Assembly (NCBI RefSeq): GCF_015694465.1
Contig: NZ_JADQDO010000001.1
Span: 496,001 to 560,000, forward strand
DNA: 64,000 nt
Direction of reading: 5' to 3'
Source: Microvirga alba
GTDB lineage: Bacteria; Pseudomonadota; Alphaproteobacteria; Rhizobiales; Beijerinckiaceae
Shown one piece after another: positions 54,795 through 62,416 of this stretch; the stretch's first letter is position 1; the number at the start of each line of letters is the position of its first letter. The notes under the pieces are model-generated. The model was given only the letters and a program-made list of their open reading frames with translations, searched no databases and was not told the origin of the DNA. The position numbers were made by a program, and so were the translations under genes.

Positions 54795-55679
54795 ATGACC
54801 CAATTCAAAGGCTCCATCACGGCTCTGGTGACCCCCTTCAAAGACGGAGCCGTGGATGAGGCGGCCTTCCGGGCCTTCATCGATTGGCAGATCGAGAACG
54901 GCACGCACGGGCTGGTTCCCGTCGGCACCACCGGCGAGAGCCCGACGCTCAGCCACAAGGAGCATGACCGGGTCATCGAGATCTGCGTCGAGCATGCGAA
55001 GGGCAGGGTGCCCGTCATCGCCGGCGCCGGCTCCAACAGCACGGCGGAGGCGATCGGCTTCTCCAAGCACGCGGAAAAGGTCGGCGCCGATGCTGTGCTG
55101 ATCGTGACGCCCTACTACAACAAGCCGACGCAAGAGGGCCTCTACCAGCATTTCAAGGCCATCAACGACGCTATCGGTATTCCGATCTTCATCTACAACA
55201 TCCCCGCGCGCTCGATCGTCGACATGTCGGTCGAGACCATGGCGCGGCTCTTCGAGCTGAAGAACATCGTCGGCGTGAAGGATGCGACCGCCAACATGGC
55301 GCGCGCCAGCCAGCAGCGGCAGGCCATGGGGCCGGATTTCATCCAGCTCTCCGGCGAGGACGCGACGGCTCTGGGCTTTAATGCCCATGGCGGCCACGGC
55401 TGCATCTCGGTCACCGCGAATGTCGCGCCGCGGCTTTGCGCCGACATGCAGGAAGCCAGCCTGAAGGGCGATTACGCGACGGCCCTGAAGATCCAGGATC
55501 GCTTGATGCCCTTGCACAACGCCTTGTTTATCGAGACCAATCCATCGCCCGTGAAATACGCGGCTTCCGTCCTCGGCCTCATGGATGACACCGTGCGCCT
55601 GCCCATGCTGACCGTCTCGGACAGCACGAAACAGGCTGTGCGCTCGGCAATGGTCCATGCGGGCCTGATCAATACCTGA
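54795..55679 (+). CDS. dapA: 4-hydroxy-tetrahydrodipicolinate synthase
   Basis: First committed enzyme of the diaminopimelate/lysine pathway: condenses pyruvate with aspartate semialdehyde. 294 residues, as usual. [15 protein letters not shown] lies near residue 42; the proton-relay Tyr is in FIYNIPARS (about residue 134) and the Schiff-base lysine is in VGVKDATAN (about residue 162). The dimer-interface [19 protein letters not shown] is conserved. Ribosome site TTGAGGATG. smpB follows after five bases, so the two are co-expressed. Confidence 0.97.
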   Translation: MTQFKGSITALVTPFKDGAVDEAAFRAFIDWQIENGTHGLVPVGTTGESPTLSHKEHDRVIEICVEHAKGRVPVIAGAGSNSTAEAIGFSKHAEKVGADAVLIVTPYYNKPTQEGLYQHFKAINDAIGIPIFIYNIPARSIVDMSVETMARLFELKNIVGVKDATANMARASQQRQAMGPDFIQLSGEDATALGFNAHGGHGCISVTANVAPRLCADMQEASLKGDYATALKIQDRLMPLHNALFIETNPSPVKYAASVLGLMDDTVRLPMLTVSDSTKQAVRSAMVHAGLINT

Positions 55680-55684
55680 CGGCT

Positions 55685-56158
55685 ATGAAGAACGATCCCA
55701 AAACTGGTCATCGCGTTGTCGCCGACAATCGCAAGGCGAGGTTCAACTACGAGATCATCGATACCTATGAGGCCGGCATTGCGCTGACAGGGACGGAGGT
55801 GAAATCCCTCCGTCAGGGCAAGTCGACCATCGGCGAAGCTTATGCCGGCCCCTCCGGAGAGGAGTTCTTCCTCTTCAACGCCTATATTCCGGAATACCTT
55901 CAGGCGAACCGCTTCAACCACGAGCCGAAGCGGCCCCGGCGGCTGCTTTTGCACAAGCGTCAGATCGACAAGCTGATCGGCGCGACCCAGCGCGAGGGTT
56001 TTACGGTGATCCCGCTCAAGATCTATTTCAACGATCGCGGGCGGGCAAAGGTGGAGCTCGGTCTCGGGCGCGGCAAGAAATTGCACGACAAGCGTGAGAC
56101 GGAGAAGGAACGCACCTGGAACCGGGAAAAAGCGCGCCTGATGCGCGACAAGGGCTGA
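55685..56158 (+). CDS. smpB: SsrA-binding protein SmpB
   Basis: tmRNA-binding partner in trans-translation. The 157-residue protein begins [43 protein letters not shown], the OB-fold core, and includes [12 protein letters not shown], the [18 protein letters not shown] segment and the basic C-terminal tail ([26 protein letters not shown]) that enters the decoding centre. It follows dapA by five bases. The ssrA gene itself is not recognised here. Confidence 0.97.
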   Translation: MKNDPKTGHRVVADNRKARFNYEIIDTYEAGIALTGTEVKSLRQGKSTIGEAYAGPSGEEFFLFNAYIPEYLQANRFNHEPKRPRRLLLHKRQIDKLIGATQREGFTVIPLKIYFNDRGRAKVELGLGRGKKLHDKRETEKERTWNREKARLMRDKG

Positions 56159-56303
56159 CATCAGGCCGGCGCTTGCGCGGCGGCCTTCAGATCGAGCGAC
56201 ATTTTTGGGGAGCGCGCCTTGGTTTCAGCAGAACCTGGGCGCGCTCTTAGCTTTTGTAAGGGGCGCGTATTCGGCGAAACGGCTGCGCTTCGCCGAAGGG
56301 CTC

Positions 56304-56966
56304 TCAGACCTCGAATTCGTCGTCCTGGCCTTGGCGGATGCCGTAGCGGCGCTCCAGGCCCGCGCTGGGCACTTGCGCTTGGGGCGGGCGCGGCCGCTCG
56401 GGGCGGTCGCCATTCTCGCCGGGGGCGCGCTGAGGACGCTCTGACGGATCTCGTCCGATGCGCGAGGCCAATTGCGACAGATCGAGGAACTCATCCGCCT
56501 GACGGCGCAACTCATCTGCCACCATGGGCGGCTGCGTGGTCACGGTCGAGACGACGGAAACCCGGACGCCCCGGCGCTGCAGGGCTTCCACCAGCGACCG
56601 GAAATCACCGTCGCCGGAGAAGAGCACCATGTGATCGATGTAAGGAGCAAGTTCGAGCGCGTCGATGGCGAGCTCGATATCCATATTGCCCTTCACCTTG
56701 CGGCGACCCGCGGAGTCCACGAACTCCTTCGTGGGCTTCGTCACGACCCGGTAGCCGTTGTAATCGAGCCAGTCGATCAGCGGGCGGATGGAGGAGTATT
56801 CTTGGTCTTCCACCAGAGCGGTATAGTAAAAAGCGCGGACCAAAGTGCCGCGACTTTGAAATTCTTTAAGCAAACGCTTGTAGTCTATGTCGAAACCAAG
56901 AGTCTTTGTCGTAGCGTAAAGGTTGGCTCCATCGATGAAGAGCGCGATCCGTTGCTGACCTGACAT
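56304..56966 (-). CDS. NYN-domain (LabA/PIN-like) putative ribonuclease
   Basis: NYN/LabA-type protein of 220 residues. The PIN-like acidic triad is visible: Asp in LFIDGANLY near residue 12, Asp in KGNMDIELAIDAL, and Asp pair in LFSGDGDFRSLV, all inside residues 1-145. The remaining part is a Pro/Arg/Gly-rich, probably disordered tail ending in acidic residues. Such domains are metal-dependent RNases or RNA-binding proteins. It converges on smpB; the neighbourhood is translation-linked, but a joint role is not shown. Confidence 0.9.
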   Translation of the reverse strand: MSGQQRIALFIDGANLYATTKTLGFDIDYKRLLKEFQSRGTLVRAFYYTALVEDQEYSSIRPLIDWLDYNGYRVVTKPTKEFVDSAGRRKVKGNMDIELAIDALELAPYIDHMVLFSGDGDFRSLVEALQRRGVRVSVVSTVTTQPPMVADELRRQADEFLDLSQLASRIGRDPSERPQRAPGENGDRPERPRPPQAQVPSAGLERRYGIRQGQDDEFEV

Positions 56967-57209
56967 AAACGTTCTCTTTGTGGATCGGCCAAGGTGCTGA
57001 CAACAGCCATGTTTAACAAAGCGACATCAAAATTATTCGCGCCTGAAATATAATTGCGCGACTGATTTGCGACGTGCCTGTTAACAGGCTGCTATAAACC
57101 CATCAGACGAGTAAAAATGATAACGCCGGTAGTAAAGCGGTCCAGGTTCTAGGTGTCAAGTTCATGACACCTGAAATATCAATCACTTGGCGGAAGGATA
57201 AACATCTTT

Positions 57210-57794
57210 CTAGGCTTTCAGATTGCGGCTTCCCGGCTTCACGGCGGGCAGGGCCGCCAGTTCCGGGGGAAGCTGATCCGGCGCGTAGGCCGGGATGTCG
57301 AGCTGCACCAGGGACACGAGGGGTGCGCCGAGATCCGCCTTGCCGCCGGAGCGGTCGATGAGGCACGCCGCTCCCAGGATCGTGCCCGGATGCTCGCGCA
57401 GGGCCGCGAGGCATTCGCGGGAGGAAAGACCCGTGGTCACGATGTCCTCCACCATGACGACCCTCGCGCCTTCGGGAATCGCAAAGCCGCGGCGGAGCAC
57501 GAAGACACCGTTCTCGCGCTCGACGAAGATTGCCTTGCAGCCTAGATGCCGCGCAGTCTCATAACCCGGTACGATGCCGCCGACGGCAGGCGAGACCACG
57601 TAATCGACCTCGCCGTAGGCTTCCCTAATCTTCCCCGCGAGCGCCCGGCAGACCCGCTCCGTGCGGGCGGGGTCCTGGAACACGAACATCTTCTGCAGGA
57701 AAACCGGGCTGTGCAGGCCCGACGAGAGAACGAAATGTCCTTCCAGCAACGCACCGGCGGAACGGAATTCATCAAGGACTTCGGTGGGGGTCAT
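57210..57794 (-). CDS. pyrE: Orotate phosphoribosyltransferase
   Basis: Joins orotate to PRPP in pyrimidine synthesis. 194 residues from the ATG at 57794, the normal alphaproteobacterial length. The flexible-loop/active region is [15 protein letters not shown]; the PRPP-binding motif is [14 protein letters not shown]. The N-terminus shows [21 protein letters not shown]. The frame continues upstream to 58253 without homology. Monocistronic, downstream of the thiamine-transport operon with a 104-base gap. Confidence 0.95.
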   Translation of the reverse strand: MTPTEVLDEFRSAGALLEGHFVLSSGLHSPVFLQKMFVFQDPARTERVCRALAGKIREAYGEVDYVVSPAVGGIVPGYETARHLGCKAIFVERENGVFVLRRGFAIPEGARVVMVEDIVTTGLSSRECLAALREHPGTILGAACLIDRSGGKADLGAPLVSLVQLDIPAYAPDQLPPELAALPAVKPGSRNLKA

Positions 57795-57898
57795 GGCCTG
57801 TCTCTCCTGCACGAGCGCTGTTTGGCAGGTGCCTTTGCGAGAGGCAAGGGCAAACGAATCTCCAATTCGGCGGAATAAAATCTGGAGACGACCGTCGC

Positions 57899-58642
57899 TC
57901 AGCGGAGGATGCTTGACCCAGCGCCGATGGAGAGACCGCAGACAACGATTGCGACGAGAGCGAAGATCAGGTCGCCGCGCCCAAAGCGCGGTGCGTTCAG
58001 GACCGTACGAGGCGCGTCCGGTGAGAGGCCGCGCGCTTCCATGGCAATCGCGGTGCGGCCAGCGCGGCGGATCGCAAAGGCAAGGAGCGGGATCACGAGG
58101 CTGAAGAGCTCGACGGGTCCGGGAAACCGTCGAGGCGGACGGCCGGATTTCATGGCGCGGGCGAGGCGCATCTGCTGCGCTTCCGAGGCGAGATCGGGCA
58201 CGAGCTGCATCGCAGCGAACAGCGAATAACCGATCCGCGCCGGCAACCTGCAATAGACCATGAAGGCCCGAACCGCCGCGCCCGGATCAGTCGTGAGTGC
58301 GAAGAAGACGGAGATCGTGCCGCAGGCGATGGCGCGCAGGAACAGCGTGATGCCGGCTGAAAAGGCGGGCGTGGCGAACAGGGATTCCCCCGCCATGCGC
58401 AAGGCGAAGTCGCTCTCCTGGCGAAAGAGCAGCGAGGTCGTGAGGAAGCCTAGCCCGAACAGCGCGAACGGCACCATCAGGGCGAGAAGAAGTAGCGGTG
58501 AGGTGCGGTTGAAAACGATCAATGCGAGCGCCGGGATGACGATGCACGCGACCTGGAAACGCGCATCGAAAACCAGGACGGCCGCCGTGAGCCAGATGAT
58601 GCAAACGAACAGCTTGGTGATCGGATTGAGCGCTTTCAGCAT
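57899..58642 (-). CDS. ykoC: ECF importer transmembrane T component, HMP/thiamine (YkoC-like)
   Basis: EcfT-like scaffold of 247 residues with about five membrane helices; it holds the S component against the ATPases. The coupling motif is in [18 protein letters not shown] (first A-R-G-like helix) and [17 protein letters not shown] (second, ARG), both typical of EcfT. The ATG at 58642 overlaps the end of the ATPase gene by seven bases; an open frame upstream is inside that gene. The last gene of the riboswitch-controlled operon. Confidence 0.9.
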   Translation of the reverse strand: MLKALNPITKLFVCIIWLTAAVLVFDARFQVACIVIPALALIVFNRTSPLLLLALMVPFALFGLGFLTTSLLFRQESDFALRMAGESLFATPAFSAGITLFLRAIACGTISVFFALTTDPGAAVRAFMVYCRLPARIGYSLFAAMQLVPDLASEAQQMRLARAMKSGRPPRRFPGPVELFSLVIPLLAFAIRRAGRTAIAMEARGLSPDAPRTVLNAPRFGRGDLIFALVAIVVCGLSIGAGSSILR

Positions 58643-60324
58643 GCCGCCACCTGCTGCAACCATCGCCGTGCCGGCGCGCAGGATGGTTCCGCCAATCCGG
58701 CTCGCTTGAGGAGTTGCGGATCGCTGAGGAGAGTTTCCGTTGGCCCGTCGGCCAGAAGGCGTCCCTCGCCGACGATGATGCAGCGGGTGCACAGCTTCAG
58801 TGCGAGGTCCATATCGTGCGAGATGATGGCGATGGCACGGCCCTTCTCGCGGAGAGCCAGGATCTCCGCCGTCAGGGTTGATGCTCCGTGAGCGTCAAGG
58901 CCCGCCATCGGTTCGTCCAGAACCAGCAGCGGCCAGTTTTCGCCAATGGTGAGCGCCGCAAGGGCCAAGCGCCGTTTCTGCCCCTGCGAGAGTTCGAACG
59001 GGTGGTGACCCTCAAAGTCTGTCAGCCCCCATCTCGCGAAGGCATCCGCCACGCGGCGACGCTTTTCGTCCTCAGCCATCCGCTTCGGCAGCGCGGTCAA
59101 CATTTCCTCGCGCACCGTGTCTGCGACGAACTGGTTTTCGGAGCGCTGGAAGGCGAGGCCGCCGGGCGCGCCGCTCCTTGTGCCGCCTTTCAGAGCCAGA
59201 ACACCGGACAGGCAGGCTCCGAGCGTCGACTTGCCCGCGCCGTTCGCACCCAGGATGCCGAGGATTTCCCCCTCGTGAATGGCGAGGTTGATGTTGCGCA
59301 GGATTGTGGGCCCCAGGAATGGCGCGCAATCGGCGCCCGTAAGACGCGCCATTAAGCTTGGATTGGTCGTAGTCACGACAGGTCGGGCCGACCGCTCCGC
59401 GACGAATGTCTCTACGGCGGGGCGAGCCCTTTCGATCCTATCCAAGGATGTCGAGGCGGGGTCGAGATGCGCCAGCGCCTCCTCAACGGAGAGAGGCGCG
59501 ATGGGCGGAGCAATGCCCGCTTGCGCCAGCGCGGCGTCGAGCGCGGTCGAAGCGGGACACCATATGCCGAGCGACATCAGCAATTCGCGCTTCTCGCGAA
59601 AGATCGCGCGCGGATACCCCTCGGCGATGAGCGTGCCGTCCTTGCCCAAAACAACCATGCGGTCGATCGCCTGGATCAGCCCGTCGAGCCGGTGGTCCAC
59701 GATCAGGATGCTGTGGTCGGGCTCGGCCTTTGTCAGCAGCGCATGAAGGCGGCCTGCCGCTTCCGGCGCGAGATGCGCCGTCGGTTCGTCGGCCACGAAC
59801 AGGGGCGCATTCTGTACGAGCGTCGCCGCAAGGGCCGCCAACTGACGTTCCCCGCCCGAGAGGGTCGATGAACGCCGTTTGCGCCAGTCTTCCGGCAGAC
59901 CAACGCGCTCCATCGCGCTCGCCACGGCTTCCTCGATGAGTGCCGGCTGCATCGCGCGGTTTTCGAGGGCGAAGGCAATTTCGTCCTCGACGCGCATGCC
60001 GCAGAGGGTTTGGTCGGCATCCTGGAAGTATTGCGCGACATCAGCGGCCCAGGCCCAGGGCTTGCGCGCATGCGCATCGCTCCCGAAGAGGCGGACGGAA
60101 CCATCGACCTCGGCGGGGATGCTCTGCGGGATCAGCCCGGTCAGGGTCAGCAGAAGCGTCGACTTGCCGGAGCCCGAGGGCCCGAGAAGCAGAACCCGTT
60201 CTCCGCGTCGGATCTCAAGAGCGACCGGCCCCACCGCATCGCGCTTGGCGAAGGGATAGCGAACCCGGACGCCTCGCCATTCCGCCGCGGGCGGGTTTTC
60301 AGGCAATCGCGGCTCGCTTGTCAT
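58636..60324 (-). CDS. ykoD: ECF importer fused dual ATPase, HMP/thiamine (YkoD-like)
   Basis: Two ATPase domains in one 562-residue chain, replacing EcfA and EcfA'. First domain: Walker A GPSGSGKST, signature LSGGERQ, Walker B FVADEPTAHLAPE. Second domain (from about 315): Walker A GANGAGKST, signature LSQGQKRR (Ser-Gln-Gly variant common in EcfA), Walker B LVLDEPMAGLD and H-loop IISHDMD. The start overlaps the upstream S-component gene by 26 bases and the end overlaps the T-component gene by seven bases. The frame extends upstream to 60372 but the ATG at 60324 (MTSEPRLPENP) fits best. It powers uptake. Confidence 0.93.
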   Translation of the reverse strand: MTSEPRLPENPPAAEWRGVRVRYPFAKRDAVGPVALEIRRGERVLLLGPSGSGKSTLLLTLTGLIPQSIPAEVDGSVRLFGSDAHARKPWAWAADVAQYFQDADQTLCGMRVEDEIAFALENRAMQPALIEEAVASAMERVGLPEDWRKRRSSTLSGGERQLAALAATLVQNAPLFVADEPTAHLAPEAAGRLHALLTKAEPDHSILIVDHRLDGLIQAIDRMVVLGKDGTLIAEGYPRAIFREKRELLMSLGIWCPASTALDAALAQAGIAPPIAPLSVEEALAHLDPASTSLDRIERARPAVETFVAERSARPVVTTTNPSLMARLTGADCAPFLGPTILRNINLAIHEGEILGILGANGAGKSTLGACLSGVLALKGGTRSGAPGGLAFQRSENQFVADTVREEMLTALPKRMAEDEKRRRVADAFARWGLTDFEGHHPFELSQGQKRRLALAALTIGENWPLLVLDEPMAGLDAHGASTLTAEILALREKGRAIAIISHDMDLALKLCTRCIIVGEGRLLADGPTETLLSDPQLLKRAGLAEPSCAPARRWLQQVAAC

Positions 60325-60883
60325 GGTCGATGACCAAGCCCCCAAGCGCCCCGGTTTTGTAGAGTGCTTCAACGATCACATGGCCGAGCCAACCGCCCAG
60401 TAGCGCGCCGCTCAAGCAACGAAGCACGAACATGGCGATCAGCACGGTCGGTTGCAGCGCGCCGTAATCGAAGCGGATCCAGGTATAGGCGAACGAGAAG
60501 ATCGCCGCGCCGACGCCTGCTGCCATCAGGACCGGGAGCGAATAGTTCCGCCACCGGGTGGCCGCGAAGACAAGTTCCGCGCCTGCCCCCTGGACCGCGC
60601 CTGTCACCAGGAGCAACAGTCCGGCAGGGCTGCCGAGCAGGATCTGCACGGCTGCTGCCAGAAGCTCCGCGGTGAGGGCGACACCCGGCTTGCGGATGAT
60701 GGCGGCGGCAACGATGGAGGCGACGAACCAGAAGCCCATCACCACGTCCATGGTCAACGAGCCGAAGATGGCTTGCGCGATCAGCCAAACCTGCACCCAA
60801 GCCAGATACAGCACGGCGAACACCGCTCCGAGCACGGTGACGATAAGGGTTTCCTTCAGAGTCCAGCCTCGACGAGCAGACAT
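60299..60883 (-). CDS. ykoE: ECF importer substrate-specific S component YkoE
   Basis: S component for hydroxymethylpyrimidine/thiamine, 194 residues with about six membrane helices. Typical features are the N-terminal WTLKETLIVTVLGAVFAVLYLAWVQVW, the glycine-rich GSPAGLLLLVTGAVQGAGAELVFAATRW segment and LSGALLGGWLGHVI. The ATG at 60883 has a GGAGGA ribosome site; the frame upstream overlaps ykoF and is not homologous. It lies 40 bases after ykoF and shares the riboswitch-controlled transcript. Confidence 0.92.
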   Translation of the reverse strand: MSARRGWTLKETLIVTVLGAVFAVLYLAWVQVWLIAQAIFGSLTMDVVMGFWFVASIVAAAIIRKPGVALTAELLAAAVQILLGSPAGLLLLVTGAVQGAGAELVFAATRWRNYSLPVLMAAGVGAAIFSFAYTWIRFDYGALQPTVLIAMFVLRCLSGALLGGWLGHVIVEALYKTGALGGLVIDHDKRAAIA

Positions 60884-60923
60884 GCGGTTCCTCCAAATTT
60901 TAAAAGGCGGATGACGAGTACGC

Positions 60924-61532
60924 TTACGCGGCGGTCGGGCTGTTGGCCGAGACCTTGATGTCGAGCGCAACATGGCCTTCCGGCGCGCCAAAGCGCAGAA
61001 AGGCTTCGCTCAGAGTCGCAAAGACCTGGCCCGCATCCCCACGCAGCTTGGTGCAGAAGTTCTTCGACCGATCGAAGACCCCGGACTGCTTCAGGAAATC
61101 GATGCAGCCATAGATCTCGTCCATGTGGTGGCCGCTGCCGAGCGGATAGAGCGAGAATTGAGCAGCCACGATCTGGCCGGTCATGGGGGCCGCCGCGGCA
61201 TGCGCGATAGCCGAAGCGATCCGGTCCTCGAGAGGAAGGTCGTGCTCGCTCCGCCCGATAGGCGTGCAGATCGGATCGTCGGGCTCACCTGGACAGCCAC
61301 GCGAGACGGTGGCGGCGAGGACGCAATGCGTGCCGCTGCCCGCCGCCGCGACGAAGAGATCGCGCATGGCGGGAAAGAGCTGGTCCGGCGGCCCGACGAG
61401 CAGGGTGGAAATATCGTCGGTCTCGATCCGGAATGCGGGCCGATATGGTTCCAACGCGCCGATGGCGTCGAGGATGACGCGGACGAAATCGTCCGTCATC
61501 GGATAAAGGGAAATCTGTGCGCCGGAAAACAT
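60924..61532 (-). CDS. ykoF: YkoF-family thiamine/HMP-binding protein
   Basis: A 202-residue protein with two repeats of the YkoF ferredoxin-like domain: QISLYPMTDDFVRVILDAIGAL at the start and AQFSLYPLGSGHHMDEIYGCIDFLKQSGV in the second half. In Bacillus subtilis YkoF binds thiamine and accompanies YkoEDC. It is the first gene of the operon, immediately after the TPP riboswitch; its ATG is 61532. It probably delivers or senses the pyrimidine moiety of thiamine. Membrane segments are absent. Confidence 0.92.
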   Translation of the reverse strand: MFSGAQISLYPMTDDFVRVILDAIGALEPYRPAFRIETDDISTLLVGPPDQLFPAMRDLFVAAAGSGTHCVLAATVSRGCPGEPDDPICTPIGRSEHDLPLEDRIASAIAHAAAAPMTGQIVAAQFSLYPLGSGHHMDEIYGCIDFLKQSGVFDRSKNFCTKLRGDAGQVFATLSEAFLRFGAPEGHVALDIKVSANSPTAA

Positions 61533-61535
61533 GGT

Positions 61536-61630
61536 CGCCTCGCTCCGCTGGTATTACCCAGATCAGCTTGAGGGTCCGACGGCTTCGCGCCACCATCTCA
61601 GCCCCGGCGATACGGAGCACCCCTGTCGAA
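61536..61630 (-). ncRNA. TPP riboswitch (THI element)
   Basis: Read on the minus strand: AGGGGTGCTCC, later GGGGCTGAGATGG, ACCCTC, then GCTGATCTGGGTAATACCAGC, the canonical aptamer order for thiamine pyrophosphate. The 3' arm GCGGAGCGAGGCG runs almost to the ykoF ATG, so the probable ribosome site (GAGG) lies within the aptamer's 3' end. Repression of translation when TPP binds is the likely mechanism. Exact boundaries are approximate. Confidence 0.95.
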
Positions 61631-61709
61631 TTGAGGAACGCTTATCATCTTTCGCTACGGAAGCGCAATCGCGATCGACGCGCCTTTGTTCCTTGAAAGC
61701 CCCTGATCT

Positions 61710-62408
61710 TTAGCGGCGCTCACCCGCCGCCTGCACGAAAGCGTCAAACAGCTTGTTGCCCGGATGCTCGGTGAGCGTGAAAGCTTCCTGGTGCCATTGG
61801 AGGCCGATGGCGAAGCGGTGGGACGGAATTTCGATGGCTTCGATCACGCCGTCATCCGCTTGGGCGGCCACAACCGCCCGGTCGGAGACCTCGACGACCG
61901 CTTCTTGATGGCGGCTGTTCACCTCCATGCGCGCGGCGCCGACGATGCGCGAGAGCATCGTGCCGGGCATGATGGAGACGGCATGGGAGGCAGTGCGGTT
62001 GTCGTGGTCGAGAATATGCGCACCGGTTTCACGCACCTTATGCACCATCCGGCCGCCGTGGAGACACGCCAGCATCTGCATGCCGTTGCAGATCCCGAGG
62101 ACCGGCTTGTCGCGATCAAGGAACCCGCGCATGAGCGCCTGCTCGACGGCGAGGCGTTCTGACGCCGGATAGCGCGACTCGTCCCCCACATACCATTCGC
62201 GCGGGAACTGGATGCGCCCGCCCACGCTGATGAACCCGTCAAACTCCGCGACGACCGTTTCGACCATCTCGGCGAGATAGGGAATGCCGAAGGGCATGCC
62301 GCCCGCGCGATGAACCGCGGTGAAATAGGTCTTGGGCATCTCATATCCGGTGCCGCCGACGCTGGTGTTCTCGTCCATGATGACGGCAATGCGAGGCTTC
62401 GCGCTCAT
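61710..62408 (-). CDS. Class I glutamine amidotransferase (PuuD-like, peptidase C26)
   Basis: Amidohydrolase/amidotransferase of 232 residues, of the gamma-glutamyl-GABA hydrolase type. Nucleophile elbow GICNGMQMLACLHGG (Cys near residue 104), and the His-x-Glu-like pair in GLQWHQEAFT near residue 217. The N-terminal PRIAVIMDENTSVGGTGYEMPKTYFTAVHRAGGMPFGIPY is typical of the family. It lies eight bases after the rel stop, on the same strand, so it may be co-transcribed with rel. Substrate uncertain: gamma-glutamyl compounds are likely by family. Confidence 0.88.
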   Translation of the reverse strand: MSAKPRIAVIMDENTSVGGTGYEMPKTYFTAVHRAGGMPFGIPYLAEMVETVVAEFDGFISVGGRIQFPREWYVGDESRYPASERLAVEQALMRGFLDRDKPVLGICNGMQMLACLHGGRMVHKVRETGAHILDHDNRTASHAVSIMPGTMLSRIVGAARMEVNSRHQEAVVEVSDRAVVAAQADDGVIEAIEIPSHRFAIGLQWHQEAFTLTEHPGNKLFDAFVQAAGERR

Positions 62409-62416
62409 AGCTTTTC

